Of a stretch of DNA of 64,000 nucleotides, positions 8,035-16,619 are shown one piece after another. Location of the stretch: contig NZ_WOTG01000003.1 in NCBI RefSeq assembly GCF_011516925.1, positions 62,001-126,000 on the forward strand, written 5' to 3'. Every line of letters begins with the position of its first letter. Position 1 is the first letter of the stretch. The notes under the pieces are model-generated. The model did no database searches, was not told the DNA's origin, and saw nothing but the letters and a program-made list of their open reading frames with translations. A program made the position numbers and the translations under genes. The stretch is from Acetobacter fabarum (GTDB taxonomy: Bacteria; Pseudomonadota; Alphaproteobacteria; Acetobacterales; Acetobacteraceae).

Positions 8035-9009
8035 TCAGGGCACCTCAACCACAAGACGACCTTTTATTTTGCCCTCAAGCAGGTCTGTGGCCGCAGTTAT
8101 GGCGTCTGACAGGGGGATAACTCGAGTCATTTCCGCCAGCAGGTCCTTATTGACCAACAGGGCCAGACGCTCCCACATATCCTGCCGGACCGTTTTGGGG
8201 CACATCACGCTATCTATCCCCACCAGCGTTACGCCACGCAGAATAAAGGGAGCGACAGTGGCGGGGAACTCCATCCCCCCCGCCAGACCGCAGGCTGTTA
8301 CCACGCCCTGCGGTTTCATTGCGGCGCAGACAGAGGCCAGAACCTGCCCGCCTACCACATCCACCGCCCCTGCCCAGCGGGCTTTTTCCAGCGGGCGGGA
8401 AGGCATTTCAAAATGTGAGCGCGCCAGCACCTCGGAAGCACCCAATTTTTGCAGGTAGGGTTGCTCTTCCAGCCGGCCGGTTACCGCCACAACCTCATAC
8501 CCCAGCCGGGCCAGAAGCATAACCGCCACACTGCCGACCCCACCCGTAGCACCCGTCACCAGCACCGGGCCGGAACCGGGTTCCACCCCTTCACGCACCA
8601 GTGCCTGCACGCATAGCATGGCCGTAAAGCCCGCCGTGCCCAGCGCCAGAACCTGCTGGGCATTTAACCCCTGCGGCAAAGGCAGCAACCACGCGGCGCG
8701 AACACTGGCTTTTTGCGCAAGGCCACCCCAGTGCTTTTCGCCCACACCCCAGCCATTCAGCATAACCTGCTGCCCGACTGTAAAATCGGGGCTGGAGGAG
8801 CGCTCGACCACGCCTGCAAAATCAATCCCCGGCACCATTGGCCATGCCCGCACCACAGGACCACGCCCGGTAATGGCCAGCGCGTCCTTGTAATTCAGGC
8901 CCGACCAGTGAACACGGACTGTCACCTCCTCGTCCGGCAAGGCATTTTCGGGCAGTTTCCGCAGAGCAGCCGGCTGGCCTGCTTCTTCAAGGTAGAGCGC
9001 ATCAAACAT
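8035..9009 (-). CDS. acuI: MDR-family NADPH oxidoreductase, AcuI/YhdH type
   Basis: 324 residues, the length of E. coli YhdH. The N-terminal GroES-like domain contains SGLNYKDALA and PGIDFAGVV; the Rossmann domain contains the nucleotide-binding motif TGATGGVGS (residues ~153-161). There are no zinc-binding cysteines, as expected for this branch. AcuI/YhdH enzymes reduce acryloyl-CoA to propionyl-CoA with NADPH, which detoxifies acrylate. The exact substrate here is inferred from family membership. It is a single gene with its own terminator, divergent from the next gene. Confidence 0.88.
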   Translation of the reverse strand: MFDALYLEEAGQPAALRKLPENALPDEEVTVRVHWSGLNYKDALAITGRGPVVRAWPMVPGIDFAGVVERSSSPDFTVGQQVMLNGWGVGEKHWGGLAQKASVRAAWLLPLPQGLNAQQVLALGTAGFTAMLCVQALVREGVEPGSGPVLVTGATGGVGSVAVMLLARLGYEVVAVTGRLEEQPYLQKLGASEVLARSHFEMPSRPLEKARWAGAVDVVGGQVLASVCAAMKPQGVVTACGLAGGMEFPATVAPFILRGVTLVGIDSVMCPKTVRQDMWERLALLVNKDLLAEMTRVIPLSDAITAATDLLEGKIKGRLVVEVP

Positions 9010-9225
9010 CTGTTTTTATCCGGCCAAAGAGAACAACACGGCACACTAGCCTTTAACCAACGCCCGCAAAGCCCTTCGGTCCCGCACTGACAGAGTTTTG
9101 AAGTTCCGCGCACATCATACGTGACATAAAAAATACAATTGGAATCACGCTGGTCAGCGACTCACTTTTTGTTCATACTGTGGCATCCTAACAGTATAGC
9201 GGACGTTCTCTTGCTCCTGTTCATA

Positions 9226-10533
9226 ATGGGTCTGCTGACCCTTGTTCTGCTTATCGTGATCAGCATCCTGATCGCGCTTTCCGAAATCTCCTTTGCCGCC
9301 GCCCGGGAAGTCAGGCTCCGCAGCCGCGCAGAAGCAGGAGATCCGCGTGCCCAGGCTTTTCTGGCACTCCGCCGTAATAGCGGGCAGGTCATAACCGTTA
9401 TCCAGATCTGCCTGAACGGCGTGGGGATTATGGGCGGTATTGTCAGCTCGGAAATGCTGTCCCCCCCACTGGCTGATTTTTTCACCCAGTGGAATCTCTC
9501 CGATTGGTGGGCGCAAAATCTGGCCTCCACCCTCAGCTTTATTTTTGTCACCGGCATGTTCGTGCTGTTTGCCGACCTGCTGCCAAAACGGGTCGCCATG
9601 AACAACCCGGACAAGGTAGCCCTTGCCGTAGGCTGGTTCCCACGGCTGGCCTTGCGGATTCTCTACCCGGTTGTCTGGATTTTTTCCAAAATTTCCGATG
9701 TGGTGCTCAAAGCGCTCAAAATCCCGGCTGCCTCGGCAGTCGAACCCGTAACGCCTGAAGACCTGCACGCCATTCTGGCGGCGGGCACGGCCTCCGGCGC
9801 CCTGCTCCAGCAGGAACACCAGATGATCGAGAACGTGCTGGGTCTACAGGACCGTTCCGTTACATCCGCCATGACCCCACGGGACGAGATCATTTTTCTC
9901 GATATTCAGGACACGCCTGAACACAACCATGAAAAAGTGCGCATGGAGCCTTATTCGCGCTACCCGCTGTGCAATGGCGGGCTGGATAAGGTTATTGGCT
10001 CCATCCGTGCGGAAGACGTTCTGGCCTCGGTCGTGGACCCCTCCACTGCCCCCTCCGGTCGCCCACACTCCAACCCCATTGCCCGCATGCGACGGGACGT
10101 ACCCTCCGTGCCGGAAACGCTGAACCTGTGGGACACACTGGCCCAGTTTGACACATCGGGCGTAGGCTTTGCGCTGGTGGTCAACGAATACGGACTGGTT
10201 GTAGGGCTGATCACCTTCAAGGACATCATGGGCGTGCTTATGGACGGACTGGCCAGCCCGTTTGAGGAACAGGCCATTGTCCAGCGCGATGCCAACTCCT
10301 GGCTGGTGGACGGCGCTGCCCCCATTGGGGAAGTCATGCGTGAACTCGACATTGCAAACCTGCCCGACCATGAGCAGTTTGATACAATCAGCGGCTTTAT
10401 CATGCACCGCCTGCGCCGTATGGCCCGCAAGACCGACAGGGTGGATGCAGCGGGCTTCCGGTTTGAAGTGGTTGACGTGGAAGGCTTCCGCATCAACCAG
10501 CTCCTGGTCACGCGGCTTAATACCGCACTCTAA
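9226..10533 (+). CDS. CNNM/CorC-HlyC family membrane protein with CBS pair (YtfL-like)
   Basis: The protein has an N-terminal DUF21/CNNM membrane domain (residues ~1-170), two CBS motifs (~190-320) and a C-terminal transporter-associated CorC_HlyC domain. The ATG chosen gives MGLLTLVLLIVISILIALSE, which aligns with the start of E. coli YtfL and yields 435 residues. A longer reading from a TTG at 9139 adds 29 residues and cannot be excluded; neither start has a good ribosome site. Family members are linked to Mg/Co efflux or polyamine export. The often-used name hemolysin is not supported by function. Confidence 0.85.
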   Translation: MGLLTLVLLIVISILIALSEISFAAAREVRLRSRAEAGDPRAQAFLALRRNSGQVITVIQICLNGVGIMGGIVSSEMLSPPLADFFTQWNLSDWWAQNLASTLSFIFVTGMFVLFADLLPKRVAMNNPDKVALAVGWFPRLALRILYPVVWIFSKISDVVLKALKIPAASAVEPVTPEDLHAILAAGTASGALLQQEHQMIENVLGLQDRSVTSAMTPRDEIIFLDIQDTPEHNHEKVRMEPYSRYPLCNGGLDKVIGSIRAEDVLASVVDPSTAPSGRPHSNPIARMRRDVPSVPETLNLWDTLAQFDTSGVGFALVVNEYGLVVGLITFKDIMGVLMDGLASPFEEQAIVQRDANSWLVDGAAPIGEVMRELDIANLPDHEQFDTISGFIMHRLRRMARKTDRVDAAGFRFEVVDVEGFRINQLLVTRLNTAL

Positions 10534-10545
10534 AACCTGCGCCTG

Positions 10546-10597
10546 AAAAGGGGGAACAAGGCCTGCCAGTTCTGGCGGTCTTGTTCCCCCTTTTTCT
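10546..10597 (+). terminator. Intrinsic terminator after the CBS-domain membrane protein
   Basis: A 15-bp stem (AAAAGGGGGAACAAG with CTTGTTCCCCCTTTT), a smaller GCCAG/CTGGC pairing in the loop, then a T run. It starts 13 bases after the stop codon. Confidence 0.88.
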
Positions 10598-10674
10598 ATT
10601 ATTCCTATACTACCAAAAAAATGACATACTTCTCTCACGTTAACATCATCCAATACAACTTGGAGTAAAGTGAG

Positions 10675-11118
10675 ATGAAGTTTACAGCACTCCCCATTGC
10701 TTTTTTGCCTGTTCTTTTACTGGCTGGCTGTGCGGAAACCCCAATGGGCCCAACCACGCAGGTCCTCCCCGGTCCGGGCAAGGAATACGGGCAATTCCTG
10801 CAGGAACAGAACTTCTGCCGCTCTCAGGCTGCCGCCGCTGTACAGGGGCAGGCCGAACGCCAGAACCATAAAGCCATTTACGGTGGTCTGGCGGCAACCG
10901 CTCTGGGTGCCGGGCTTGGGGCTGCCGCTGGCGGTGGGGCCGGTGCAGGCATTGGGGCTGCCGCAGGGGCCATGGGTGGCGGTCTGGGCGGGAGCCTCTA
11001 TTCCAACAACCAGCAGGGGGGCATTCAAACGCAGTATAACAATGCGTATGTGGCCTGCATGATTGCCTACAAAAATGTCCTGCCCGCTCCCCAGCCCGCT
11101 TACGGCTACGTTCGCTAA
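10675..11118 (+). CDS. Glycine-zipper lipoprotein
   Basis: 147 residues with an N-terminal signal ending in the lipobox LAGC (cysteine at residue ~19), so it is predicted to be lipidated and envelope-anchored. Residues ~70-110 are a glycine/alanine-rich stretch with repeating GxxxG spacing (GAGLGAAAGGGAGAGIGAA), the glycine-zipper pattern seen in outer-membrane lipoproteins of the SlyB/17-kDa-antigen type. Two further cysteines (in NFCRS and ACMI) flank the zipper. Its specific role is unknown. It is a single-gene unit bounded by terminators and preceded by a GGAG ribosome site. Confidence 0.8.
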   Translation: MKFTALPIAFLPVLLLAGCAETPMGPTTQVLPGPGKEYGQFLQEQNFCRSQAAAAVQGQAERQNHKAIYGGLAATALGAGLGAAAGGGAGAGIGAAAGAMGGGLGGSLYSNNQQGGIQTQYNNAYVACMIAYKNVLPAPQPAYGYVR

Positions 11119-11164
11119 AACACACGGCTTCTGCCGGGGATACATCCGGCAGAAGCCGTGTGTT
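11119..11164 (+). terminator. Large hairpin after the glycine-zipper lipoprotein
   Basis: A perfect 19-bp inverted repeat with an 8-base loop, beginning at the stop codon. The plus strand lacks a T run; the minus strand has TTTT. It may act as a 3' stabilising hairpin or a bidirectional terminator. Confidence 0.6.
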
Positions 11165-11246
11165 GGTAAACCGCTTACTCCATACGCGCGGTGTTACTGA
11201 AAGACCCACCCTTGCGGGCGGGTTAAAAAATACTTTCATACCTGCG

Positions 11247-11282
11247 CATAAAAAAAGGGCCATTCGAAAGAATGGCCCTTTT
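11247..11282 (-). terminator. Intrinsic terminator of the porin gene
   Basis: A 13-bp stem AAAAGGGCCATTC/GAATGGCCCTTTT around a 4-base loop (GAAA on the plus strand). On the minus strand it is followed by an uninterrupted T run. It lies about 40 bases after the porin stop codon. Confidence 0.88.
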
Positions 11283-11320
11283 CCACACTGAATATCTGAC
11301 ACAGGCCAGAGGCAGAAACT

Positions 11321-13060
11321 TTAGAACGCAGCCTGCACACGTGCAGCGAAGGAGTTGCCATCGCGGCCTGCATTGTTCCAGCTAGAAGCGCTCATGCCAC
11401 CACCCGTAGCCGTGCGGGAAACAATGAAGTGGTTGAAGTCGAGCATGAAGCGGAAGTGGCGGTTGGGATACCAGTTGATACCACCGGACCACACGGTTTG
11501 ACGGCCACCACGAATATCAGCCGAAACATCGCTGAAGTCGGTGACACTGTAACGGCCCGTAATTTCGAGCGCGCCCCAGTAACCGCGTGAGGGATCGAAT
11601 TCGTGTTCAACACCCGGTGCGCCGAATGCACCTTCCTTGATGTTATATTCACGACCTTTGCCAAACAGGGTATAGTTGGCAGAACCATAATAACCCTGAA
11701 GGTGAACGGTTTTCTGCGACATCGCTTCCGTCACACCCGTAATCGGCTGGTTGCTGCGGTTGACGCCAATATTATAGTATTCGCCCTTGAGCACCATTTT
11801 CTTCCAGCGGAAGCCCAGTTCCGGACCGGCAGACCAGACAGATGATGCGTTGTTGATTGTCGCGCCAATCAGGTTGGTGCTGGTCAGGTTAACTTCAGGC
11901 GACTGGCTGGGACCATAAGACTTGCTGCACGAAGCAGAGCCCGCTTTGCAGACTTCTGCCACCTTGAACGCGCTAATGGCGGAAATACCAACATGCACAT
12001 CAATATCTTTGGACATGTAGGGACGGCCCGCCGCACGGAAAGTGCCGCCCGTCTGGCTGTTAACAATCCCGTTGTAACCATAATTATTGGTGCTGGCACT
12101 TGCATTGCCGCTACGTTGGCCAAAGCTCTGGCCCGTAAAGTAAGCAGCAATCCACCAGCGTTTTTCGTAATGCAGACCACCAAAGCTGAAGCGCGCATCC
12201 CCTGCCGCAATCTTACGCACGGCATCGGTAATGGCGGGACGTTCCATCATTTCGAAGTCGTTCGAGCTTTCGGAATCTTCTTCCGTCACGCGCGGCTGGA
12301 AGTAACCGACTGTCAGGATCGTGTTGTGCAGCCCCGTGTAGTTCAGGTTTGCTTCATACAGGGTCTGGTCAGTGCTCGCACCGTCTGCACCACCGGCACC
12401 AAAGTCTGGCGTTACGTTAGCAACCCAGTCTTTGTAACGGAAGGTGAAGGGGATACGGATACGGCGGGCGTTTTCGGTAAAACTGTTGAAATCGCCATTT
12501 GTTTCCCCACGACGCGGACCACCGCCGAGGAAGCCACCAAAGTCTTCATGGAATGCCAGGCCAACCGAGAAGCCATACGCACCATCTTCAGATGAAACCG
12601 TAAAGCGACCTTTGGGGAAGCCGACAATCATGCCGCCAACGCGTACTTCTTCATCAGAAGCCGTGGCAGCCTTGAAATCTTTCCAGGACATGGTGTCACC
12701 ACGGTCAGACGGGGGTGTGCCCACGCCAGACAGGGGTGCAACCTTTTTCATGGGTTCCTGCTCGCCGAACTGCACGTTCGGGTCGTAGTTCCCATCGGCA
12801 ACATGCGTGGTGTGGCGGCCGTGGCCAGCTGCCTGACCCATGCGGCCTTTGGTTGTGGTTGCATCGCTTTTAGCCAGCTGATGCTTGAGGGTGACGATCT
12901 GCTGCTGCATATCCCGACGCATCTGGGACATTTCCGCACGCAGCAAACGGATTTCGGAATCCTCAGTGGAAGCCGCCTCGGCCACAGGAGCGATTCCAGC
13001 CAACATAAAAGACGTTAGAGCAACAGAAGAAAAAAGCGAGTTACAGCGCATTGTGGCCAT
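11321..13060 (-). CDS. Phosphate-selective porin (OprP/OprO family)
   Basis: 579 residues: a signal peptide ending near EAAS (residue ~30), a short coiled-coil segment (RLLRAEMSQMRRDMQQQI, ~38-56), a His/Thr-rich linker, then a long outer-membrane beta-barrel with alternating hydrophobic strands and a C-terminal phenylalanine. The barrel resembles the OprP/OprO phosphate-selective family, and the neighbours pstS, phoR and phoB support a role in phosphate or polyphosphate entry. Its own terminator and a pstS terminator upstream make it a separate transcript. The start could also be the ATG three codons later. The specificity is inferred mainly from context. Confidence 0.8.
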   Translation of the reverse strand: MATMRCNSLFSSVALTSFMLAGIAPVAEAASTEDSEIRLLRAEMSQMRRDMQQQIVTLKHQLAKSDATTTKGRMGQAAGHGRHTTHVADGNYDPNVQFGEQEPMKKVAPLSGVGTPPSDRGDTMSWKDFKAATASDEEVRVGGMIVGFPKGRFTVSSEDGAYGFSVGLAFHEDFGGFLGGGPRRGETNGDFNSFTENARRIRIPFTFRYKDWVANVTPDFGAGGADGASTDQTLYEANLNYTGLHNTILTVGYFQPRVTEEDSESSNDFEMMERPAITDAVRKIAAGDARFSFGGLHYEKRWWIAAYFTGQSFGQRSGNASASTNNYGYNGIVNSQTGGTFRAAGRPYMSKDIDVHVGISAISAFKVAEVCKAGSASCSKSYGPSQSPEVNLTSTNLIGATINNASSVWSAGPELGFRWKKMVLKGEYYNIGVNRSNQPITGVTEAMSQKTVHLQGYYGSANYTLFGKGREYNIKEGAFGAPGVEHEFDPSRGYWGALEITGRYSVTDFSDVSADIRGGRQTVWSGGINWYPNRHFRFMLDFNHFIVSRTATGGGMSASSWNNAGRDGNSFAARVQAAF

Positions 13061-13111
13061 TCCATGATAAGAACGATGAGGAGTGAATAACCCGCCATAA
13101 CTTTTTTGTGC

Positions 13112-13128
13112 GTGATGCTTCGGTGATG
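13112..13128 (-). promoter_or_regulatory. Weak PhoB-box-like repeat upstream of the porin
   Basis: Read on the minus strand, CATCAC occurs twice at exactly 11-base spacing, about 50-70 bases before the porin start. The half-sites diverge from the TGTCAT consensus, so this is only a possible PhoB site. Confidence 0.3.
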
Positions 13129-13145
13129 GTTTCGTTACGGAATTA

Positions 13146-13177
13146 TGAAAAAAAGCGGCCCGTTTCGGGGCCGCTTT
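13146..13177 (-). terminator. Intrinsic terminator after pstS
   Basis: A 9-bp GC-rich stem AAAGCGGCC/GGCCGCTTT with an 8-base loop, followed by a T run on the minus strand. It separates pstS from the porin gene. Confidence 0.85.
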
Positions 13178-13218
13178 CCAATAAGCTCAAATACGCAGTG
13201 AAAATTATAAACGGCTGA

Positions 13219-14244
13219 TTATTTGCCGCTTTTCCATGCGGACATAATGCTGTCCTTAACGGTTTTGGGCAGCGGGACGTAATCCAGCTTGGTGGCAACG
13301 CTATCACCGTTATTGAAGCTCCAGCCAAAGAACTTCTGCACAGCCTGATCACGGTCAGCATTACGGGCAGGTACGGGAACCAGCACGTAGGTTGCAGACA
13401 TGATCGGCCAGGCTTCCTGACCATCCGTGTCCAGCAGGTTCACAGCAAAGTGGGAAGCGTGGCTCCAGTCTGCTGCCTGCGCGGCGTGGGAGAAGCTGTT
13501 CATGCCTGCTGCAACGCTGGCACCTGCATGGTTGCGCAGGCGAACAGTGGTCAGGTGGTTGCGGCTTGCATAGGCATATTCCACATAACCAATGCCACCT
13601 TCGGTGTTCTGCACGGTTGCGGCAACGCCGTCATTCCCACGTGCACCCAGACCACCGGGCCAGCTGATGGATGTGCTTGCACCGTAGTTTTCCTTCCAGG
13701 AGGAAGAAGAACCAGCAAGGTAGGACGTGAACACAAAGGTTGTGCCCGAACCATCTGCACGATGAACAGGTGCAATGGCCACGTCTGGCAGCTTAACACC
13801 GGGGTTCAGCGCAACGATCTTGGGATCGTTCCAGGAGGTAATGGTGCCTGCATAGATTTCGGCCAGCACATCACCGCTCAGCGTGATCGTGTCGGGCTTG
13901 ATCCCGCCGGGGATGTTCACAACCGGAACAATGCCACCCATAACCGTGGGGAACTGGAAGAGGTGGTTGGTTTCAAGCTTCTGGGCATCCATCGGCGCAT
14001 CGGATGCGCCAAAATCAACCGTGCCAGCCACGATCTGGTTCTGGCCTGCGCTGGAGCCAACGCTCTGGTAGTTAACGGTCACGCCCGTAGCGGACTTTGC
14101 AACCGCGCCCCATGCCTCATAGATCGGAGCGGCAAAGCTGGAACCTGCACCGGTCACGCTCTCGGCCCGAGATGCTGCTGGAAGTGCCGTAAGGAAGGTG
14201 GTCATGACGGCCAGACACATTCCAGACCTGACTGAAAAACGCAT
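13219..14244 (-). CDS. pstS: Periplasmic phosphate-binding protein PstS
   Basis: 341 residues with a signal peptide cleaved near SRA-ESV (residue ~27). The mature protein begins TGAGSSFAAPIYEAW, the phosphate-binding segment typical of PstS, and has the SGTTFVFTSYL loop and SDAPM segment of the family. It binds phosphate in the periplasm for delivery to the PstCAB importer. The ATG used has an AGGGA site upstream and gives a proper signal peptide; a GTG 14 codons earlier does not. It is preceded by a triple PhoB box. No pstC, pstA, pstB or phoU follows; a porin does. Confidence 0.93.
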   Translation of the reverse strand: MRFSVRSGMCLAVMTTFLTALPAASRAESVTGAGSSFAAPIYEAWGAVAKSATGVTVNYQSVGSSAGQNQIVAGTVDFGASDAPMDAQKLETNHLFQFPTVMGGIVPVVNIPGGIKPDTITLSGDVLAEIYAGTITSWNDPKIVALNPGVKLPDVAIAPVHRADGSGTTFVFTSYLAGSSSSWKENYGASTSISWPGGLGARGNDGVAATVQNTEGGIGYVEYAYASRNHLTTVRLRNHAGASVAAGMNSFSHAAQAADWSHASHFAVNLLDTDGQEAWPIMSATYVLVPVPARNADRDQAVQKFFGWSFNNGDSVATKLDYVPLPKTVKDSIMSAWKSGK

Positions 14245-14346
14245 GTTGGTTTTTTCCCTGAGCCAATTGCAAAAGCTTACGGCCACAAAAACGTGCCGTG
14301 CTGTTCCGGGTTAAAGTAAATCAGAACAGAATGGTGTTATGCTTTC

Positions 14347-14374
14347 AGGACAATTGAATGACGGTTTTATGACA
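14347..14374 (-). promoter_or_regulatory. PhoB box upstream of pstS (three 11-bp repeats)
   Basis: On the minus strand the half-sites TGTCAT, CGTCAT and TGTCCT follow each other at exact 11-base spacing, with A/T-rich spacers. This is the arrangement bound by PhoB dimers in tandem. A possible -10 CATAAC follows about 7 bases downstream. It lies about 100 bases before the pstS start. Confidence 0.8.
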
Positions 14375-14382
14375 CTACGGAC

Positions 14383-15642
14383 CTAGCTGAGCAGCGGCAG
14401 CCATATCCGGCAGGCGGTACCTTCGCCCACCGTGCTTTCCACAACAAAACGCCCATCATGGCGGACCAGAATCTGCTGCACAATAGCCAGGCCCAGCCCG
14501 CTACCCTGCACACTGGCAGCAGTTTTGGCCACGCGGTAGAACCGTTCGGTCAAACGGTTCAGGTGCCGCGCGGGAATACCCGGCCCCGTATCCGTAACGC
14601 TCAGCACCAGCCCCGGCTCGGCAGGCCAACCGGCATTTTTGGCAGCCCGCGCACAGGAAACCGTAATGCCCAGCGGCTCCCCATTACGTTTACCCCGATC
14701 AAACAGCCCGTATTTGAGCGCATTTTCCACAAGGTTCATCAGCACCTGCAAAAGCTGGGCCTCATCCCCCTGCACGCAGAGTTCCTGCGCATCATCCGCC
14801 TGCACCTGAAAACGAACAGGCTTACCCGCGATCAACCCTGCGGCTTCATCCGACAAACGCTTGAGCAGTTCGGCAATGCCTATTGTTTCCTTGGGCCTGT
14901 GGTGCTCCTGCATCTGCACTCTGGACAGGTAAAGCAGCCCGTCAAGCAAACGCTGCATGCGCTTGGCCTGCTCGGACATAATACCCAGAAACTCTTTTTG
15001 AATAACCGGATCATCCGCCGCAGGGCCTTGCAGGGTTTCTATGAACCCCAGCAGGGAGGCCAGTGGCGTGCGCAGCTCATGGCTGGCAAAGGCCACAAAG
15101 TCCGTATGCTGCCGCTCAGCCAGAACGGCCTCGGTCTCATCATGCAAAGCAACAAAGACCAGCGTTGTCCGGGACGAAAACGCTCCCCCACCCTTACGGT
15201 ACCCTTCGGGCAGAAAGGCATCGGGCACGGTTTTCTTCTGCAACCATGCCCGCACAACGCGGTAATGGGGAATATCCAGCACAATCAGCGCTTCAGCCGG
15301 TTGCTGGTCTTCCTTTTTTTGCGCCAGAAGTCTGTCCACCGAACTTTGAAAAGCCGGATGGCGGATAATGCTGCCAAGGCTGTTTGTGAACTGCCGCTTA
15401 GCCTCGGGAGAAATCACACAGGGCAGGCGTGTGTCGTTCAGCACCAGCGTTGCCGCTGGCAGGGAGGCCATAACCTCGTCCAGTGTTACTGCGGAGGCAG
15501 TGTCACGCCCAATCCGGGTTTTCTGCCGTTCCGTATCATCCGGCAAAGGTTCAAAATGGCCCGAGCGGGCGATAAACAGCGGCAAAGCCGCCAACGCGCC
15601 GCCCCCTGCCATACCGCAGAGTGCTGCCAGCCAAGCGTGCAT
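14383..15642 (-). CDS. phoR: Phosphate-regulon sensor histidine kinase PhoR
   Basis: 419 residues: a short N-terminal hydrophobic region (residues ~4-26), a PAS-like middle region, the dimerisation/phosphoacceptor helix with FASHELRTPLASLLGF (His ~185), and a C-terminal ATPase with N box NLVENALKYG, G1 DTGPGIP and G2 GSGLGLAIV. There is no large periplasmic loop, as in other PhoR kinases that sense through PstSCAB-PhoU. It lies 30 bases after phoB on the same strand and is certainly co-transcribed with it. It phosphorylates PhoB when phosphate is scarce. Confidence 0.92.
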   Translation of the reverse strand: MHAWLAALCGMAGGGALAALPLFIARSGHFEPLPDDTERQKTRIGRDTASAVTLDEVMASLPAATLVLNDTRLPCVISPEAKRQFTNSLGSIIRHPAFQSSVDRLLAQKKEDQQPAEALIVLDIPHYRVVRAWLQKKTVPDAFLPEGYRKGGGAFSSRTTLVFVALHDETEAVLAERQHTDFVAFASHELRTPLASLLGFIETLQGPAADDPVIQKEFLGIMSEQAKRMQRLLDGLLYLSRVQMQEHHRPKETIGIAELLKRLSDEAAGLIAGKPVRFQVQADDAQELCVQGDEAQLLQVLMNLVENALKYGLFDRGKRNGEPLGITVSCARAAKNAGWPAEPGLVLSVTDTGPGIPARHLNRLTERFYRVAKTAASVQGSGLGLAIVQQILVRHDGRFVVESTVGEGTACRIWLPLLS

Positions 15643-15672
15643 GATCAGCCGCCCCTTTTTGCGGTGTGTTGC

Positions 15673-16368
15673 TTAGTCCGGGTCCTGCACTTTATCCAGC
15701 GCATAGCCACGGGCCCGCACGGTGCGGATCAAATCCACCCCGCCCCCTTCGTTCAGGGTTTGCCGCAGGCGGCGGATATGCACATCCACTGTGCGCAGCT
15801 CAACAAAGGAACTGCGCTCCCATGCGTGTTTAAGCAGCTCCTCGCGCGAGAAAACCTGTGCCGGGTGCAGCATCAGGAACTCTAAAAGCCGGTATTCCGT
15901 TGGCCCCAGAGACAGCAGGCGGCCATCACGCTCAACCTTGTGGCTCACCCGGTCCATGACCAACGTATCAAACCGCAGGGTTTTATCGGCCGGGGGAGCC
16001 CGGCGCAAAATGGCTTTGACCCGGGCAAACAGGGCATCCATGCTAAAGGGCTTGACCAGATAATCATCCGCCCCTGTATCCAGCCCACGAATGGCGTCGG
16101 CTTCCTCGCCACGGGCACTGAACATGATAATGGGCAAGGCTGCCGTTCTGGCCTGCTCGCGCAAGCGGCGGCAAACTTCCAGCCCGGAAATACCCGGCAG
16201 CATCCAGTCCAGCAGGATCAGGTCCGGCCGACGTTGCCGGACATACTCCAGGGCTGCCTCTCCGTCCGCCGCGTGGCGAACCATGTAACCCTGTTTTTCC
16301 AGATTGTAGCTAACAAGCCGGGCGAGTGCCGGGTCATCCTCAACAACCAGAAGATCTGCCTTATGCAT
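15673..16368 (-). CDS. phoB: Phosphate-regulon response regulator PhoB
   Basis: 231 residues in an OmpR/PhoB-type layout. The receiver domain has the acidic pair EDD (10-12), phosphoacceptor Asp54 in LILLDWMLP and KPF near residue 105. The winged-helix DNA-binding domain has RTVDVHIRRLRQ. The start used (MHKADLLVVED) matches family length; an upstream GTG would add nine residues without a ribosome site. PhoB-like box repeats lie upstream, suggesting autoregulation. It activates phosphate-starvation genes, here probably pstS and phoBR. Confidence 0.94.
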   Translation of the reverse strand: MHKADLLVVEDDPALARLVSYNLEKQGYMVRHAADGEAALEYVRQRRPDLILLDWMLPGISGLEVCRRLREQARTAALPIIMFSARGEEADAIRGLDTGADDYLVKPFSMDALFARVKAILRRAPPADKTLRFDTLVMDRVSHKVERDGRLLSLGPTEYRLLEFLMLHPAQVFSREELLKHAWERSSFVELRTVDVHIRRLRQTLNEGGGVDLIRTVRARGYALDKVQDPD

Positions 16369-16402
16369 ACCAGAATGCCTTTTAAAAACCTGCACCTAGG
16401 AT

Positions 16403-16419
16403 ATGACGCGCAGATGACA
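16403..16419 (-). promoter_or_regulatory. PhoB-box-like repeat close to the phoB start
   Basis: Minus-strand half-sites TGTCAT and CGTCAT at 11-base spacing, about 35-50 bases before the phoB start codon. The sequence fits the same pattern as the pstS box, though with a GC-rich spacer. Confidence 0.55.
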
Positions 16420-16513
16420 AAAAACAACCGCCCGTCTGCCCCAAACCCCACGCAGGCCGCATTATCCCTCGCCGCACCCCCATAAAAGCCGCCATTCACA
16501 CAGGAAAAACCGC

Positions 16514-16531
16514 TTTATGAATGTTTTATGA
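16514..16531 (-). promoter_or_regulatory. PhoB-box-like repeat upstream of phoB
   Basis: TCATAAA occurs twice on the minus strand at 11-base spacing (GTCATAAAACA then TTCATAAAGCG), about 150 bases before the phoB start. This is a plausible distance for an activated phoBR promoter. Confidence 0.5.
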
Positions 16532-16560
16532 CCCACCCTTAAAAACAGCAGCCCCCCAAC

Positions 16561-16591
16561 AAAAAAGCCCCGGCGCATAGGCCGGGGCTTT
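16561..16591 (-). terminator. Intrinsic terminator of purA
   Basis: A perfect 11-bp stem AAAGCCCCGGC/GCCGGGGCTTT with a 6-base loop, followed on the minus strand by TTTTTTGTT. It lies 29 bases after the purA stop. Confidence 0.9.
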
Positions 16592-16599
16592 AAAGAGCT

Positions 16600-16616
16600 T
16601 GTCATAAAGCCGTCAT
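16600..16616 (+). promoter_or_regulatory. PhoB-box-like repeat in plus orientation beside the purA stop
   Basis: TGTCAT-AAAGC-CGTCAT, 11-base spacing, a very good sequence match. It points rightwards, antisense into purA and away from phoB. Its function is unclear. Confidence 0.5.
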
Positions 16617-16619
16617 AAA

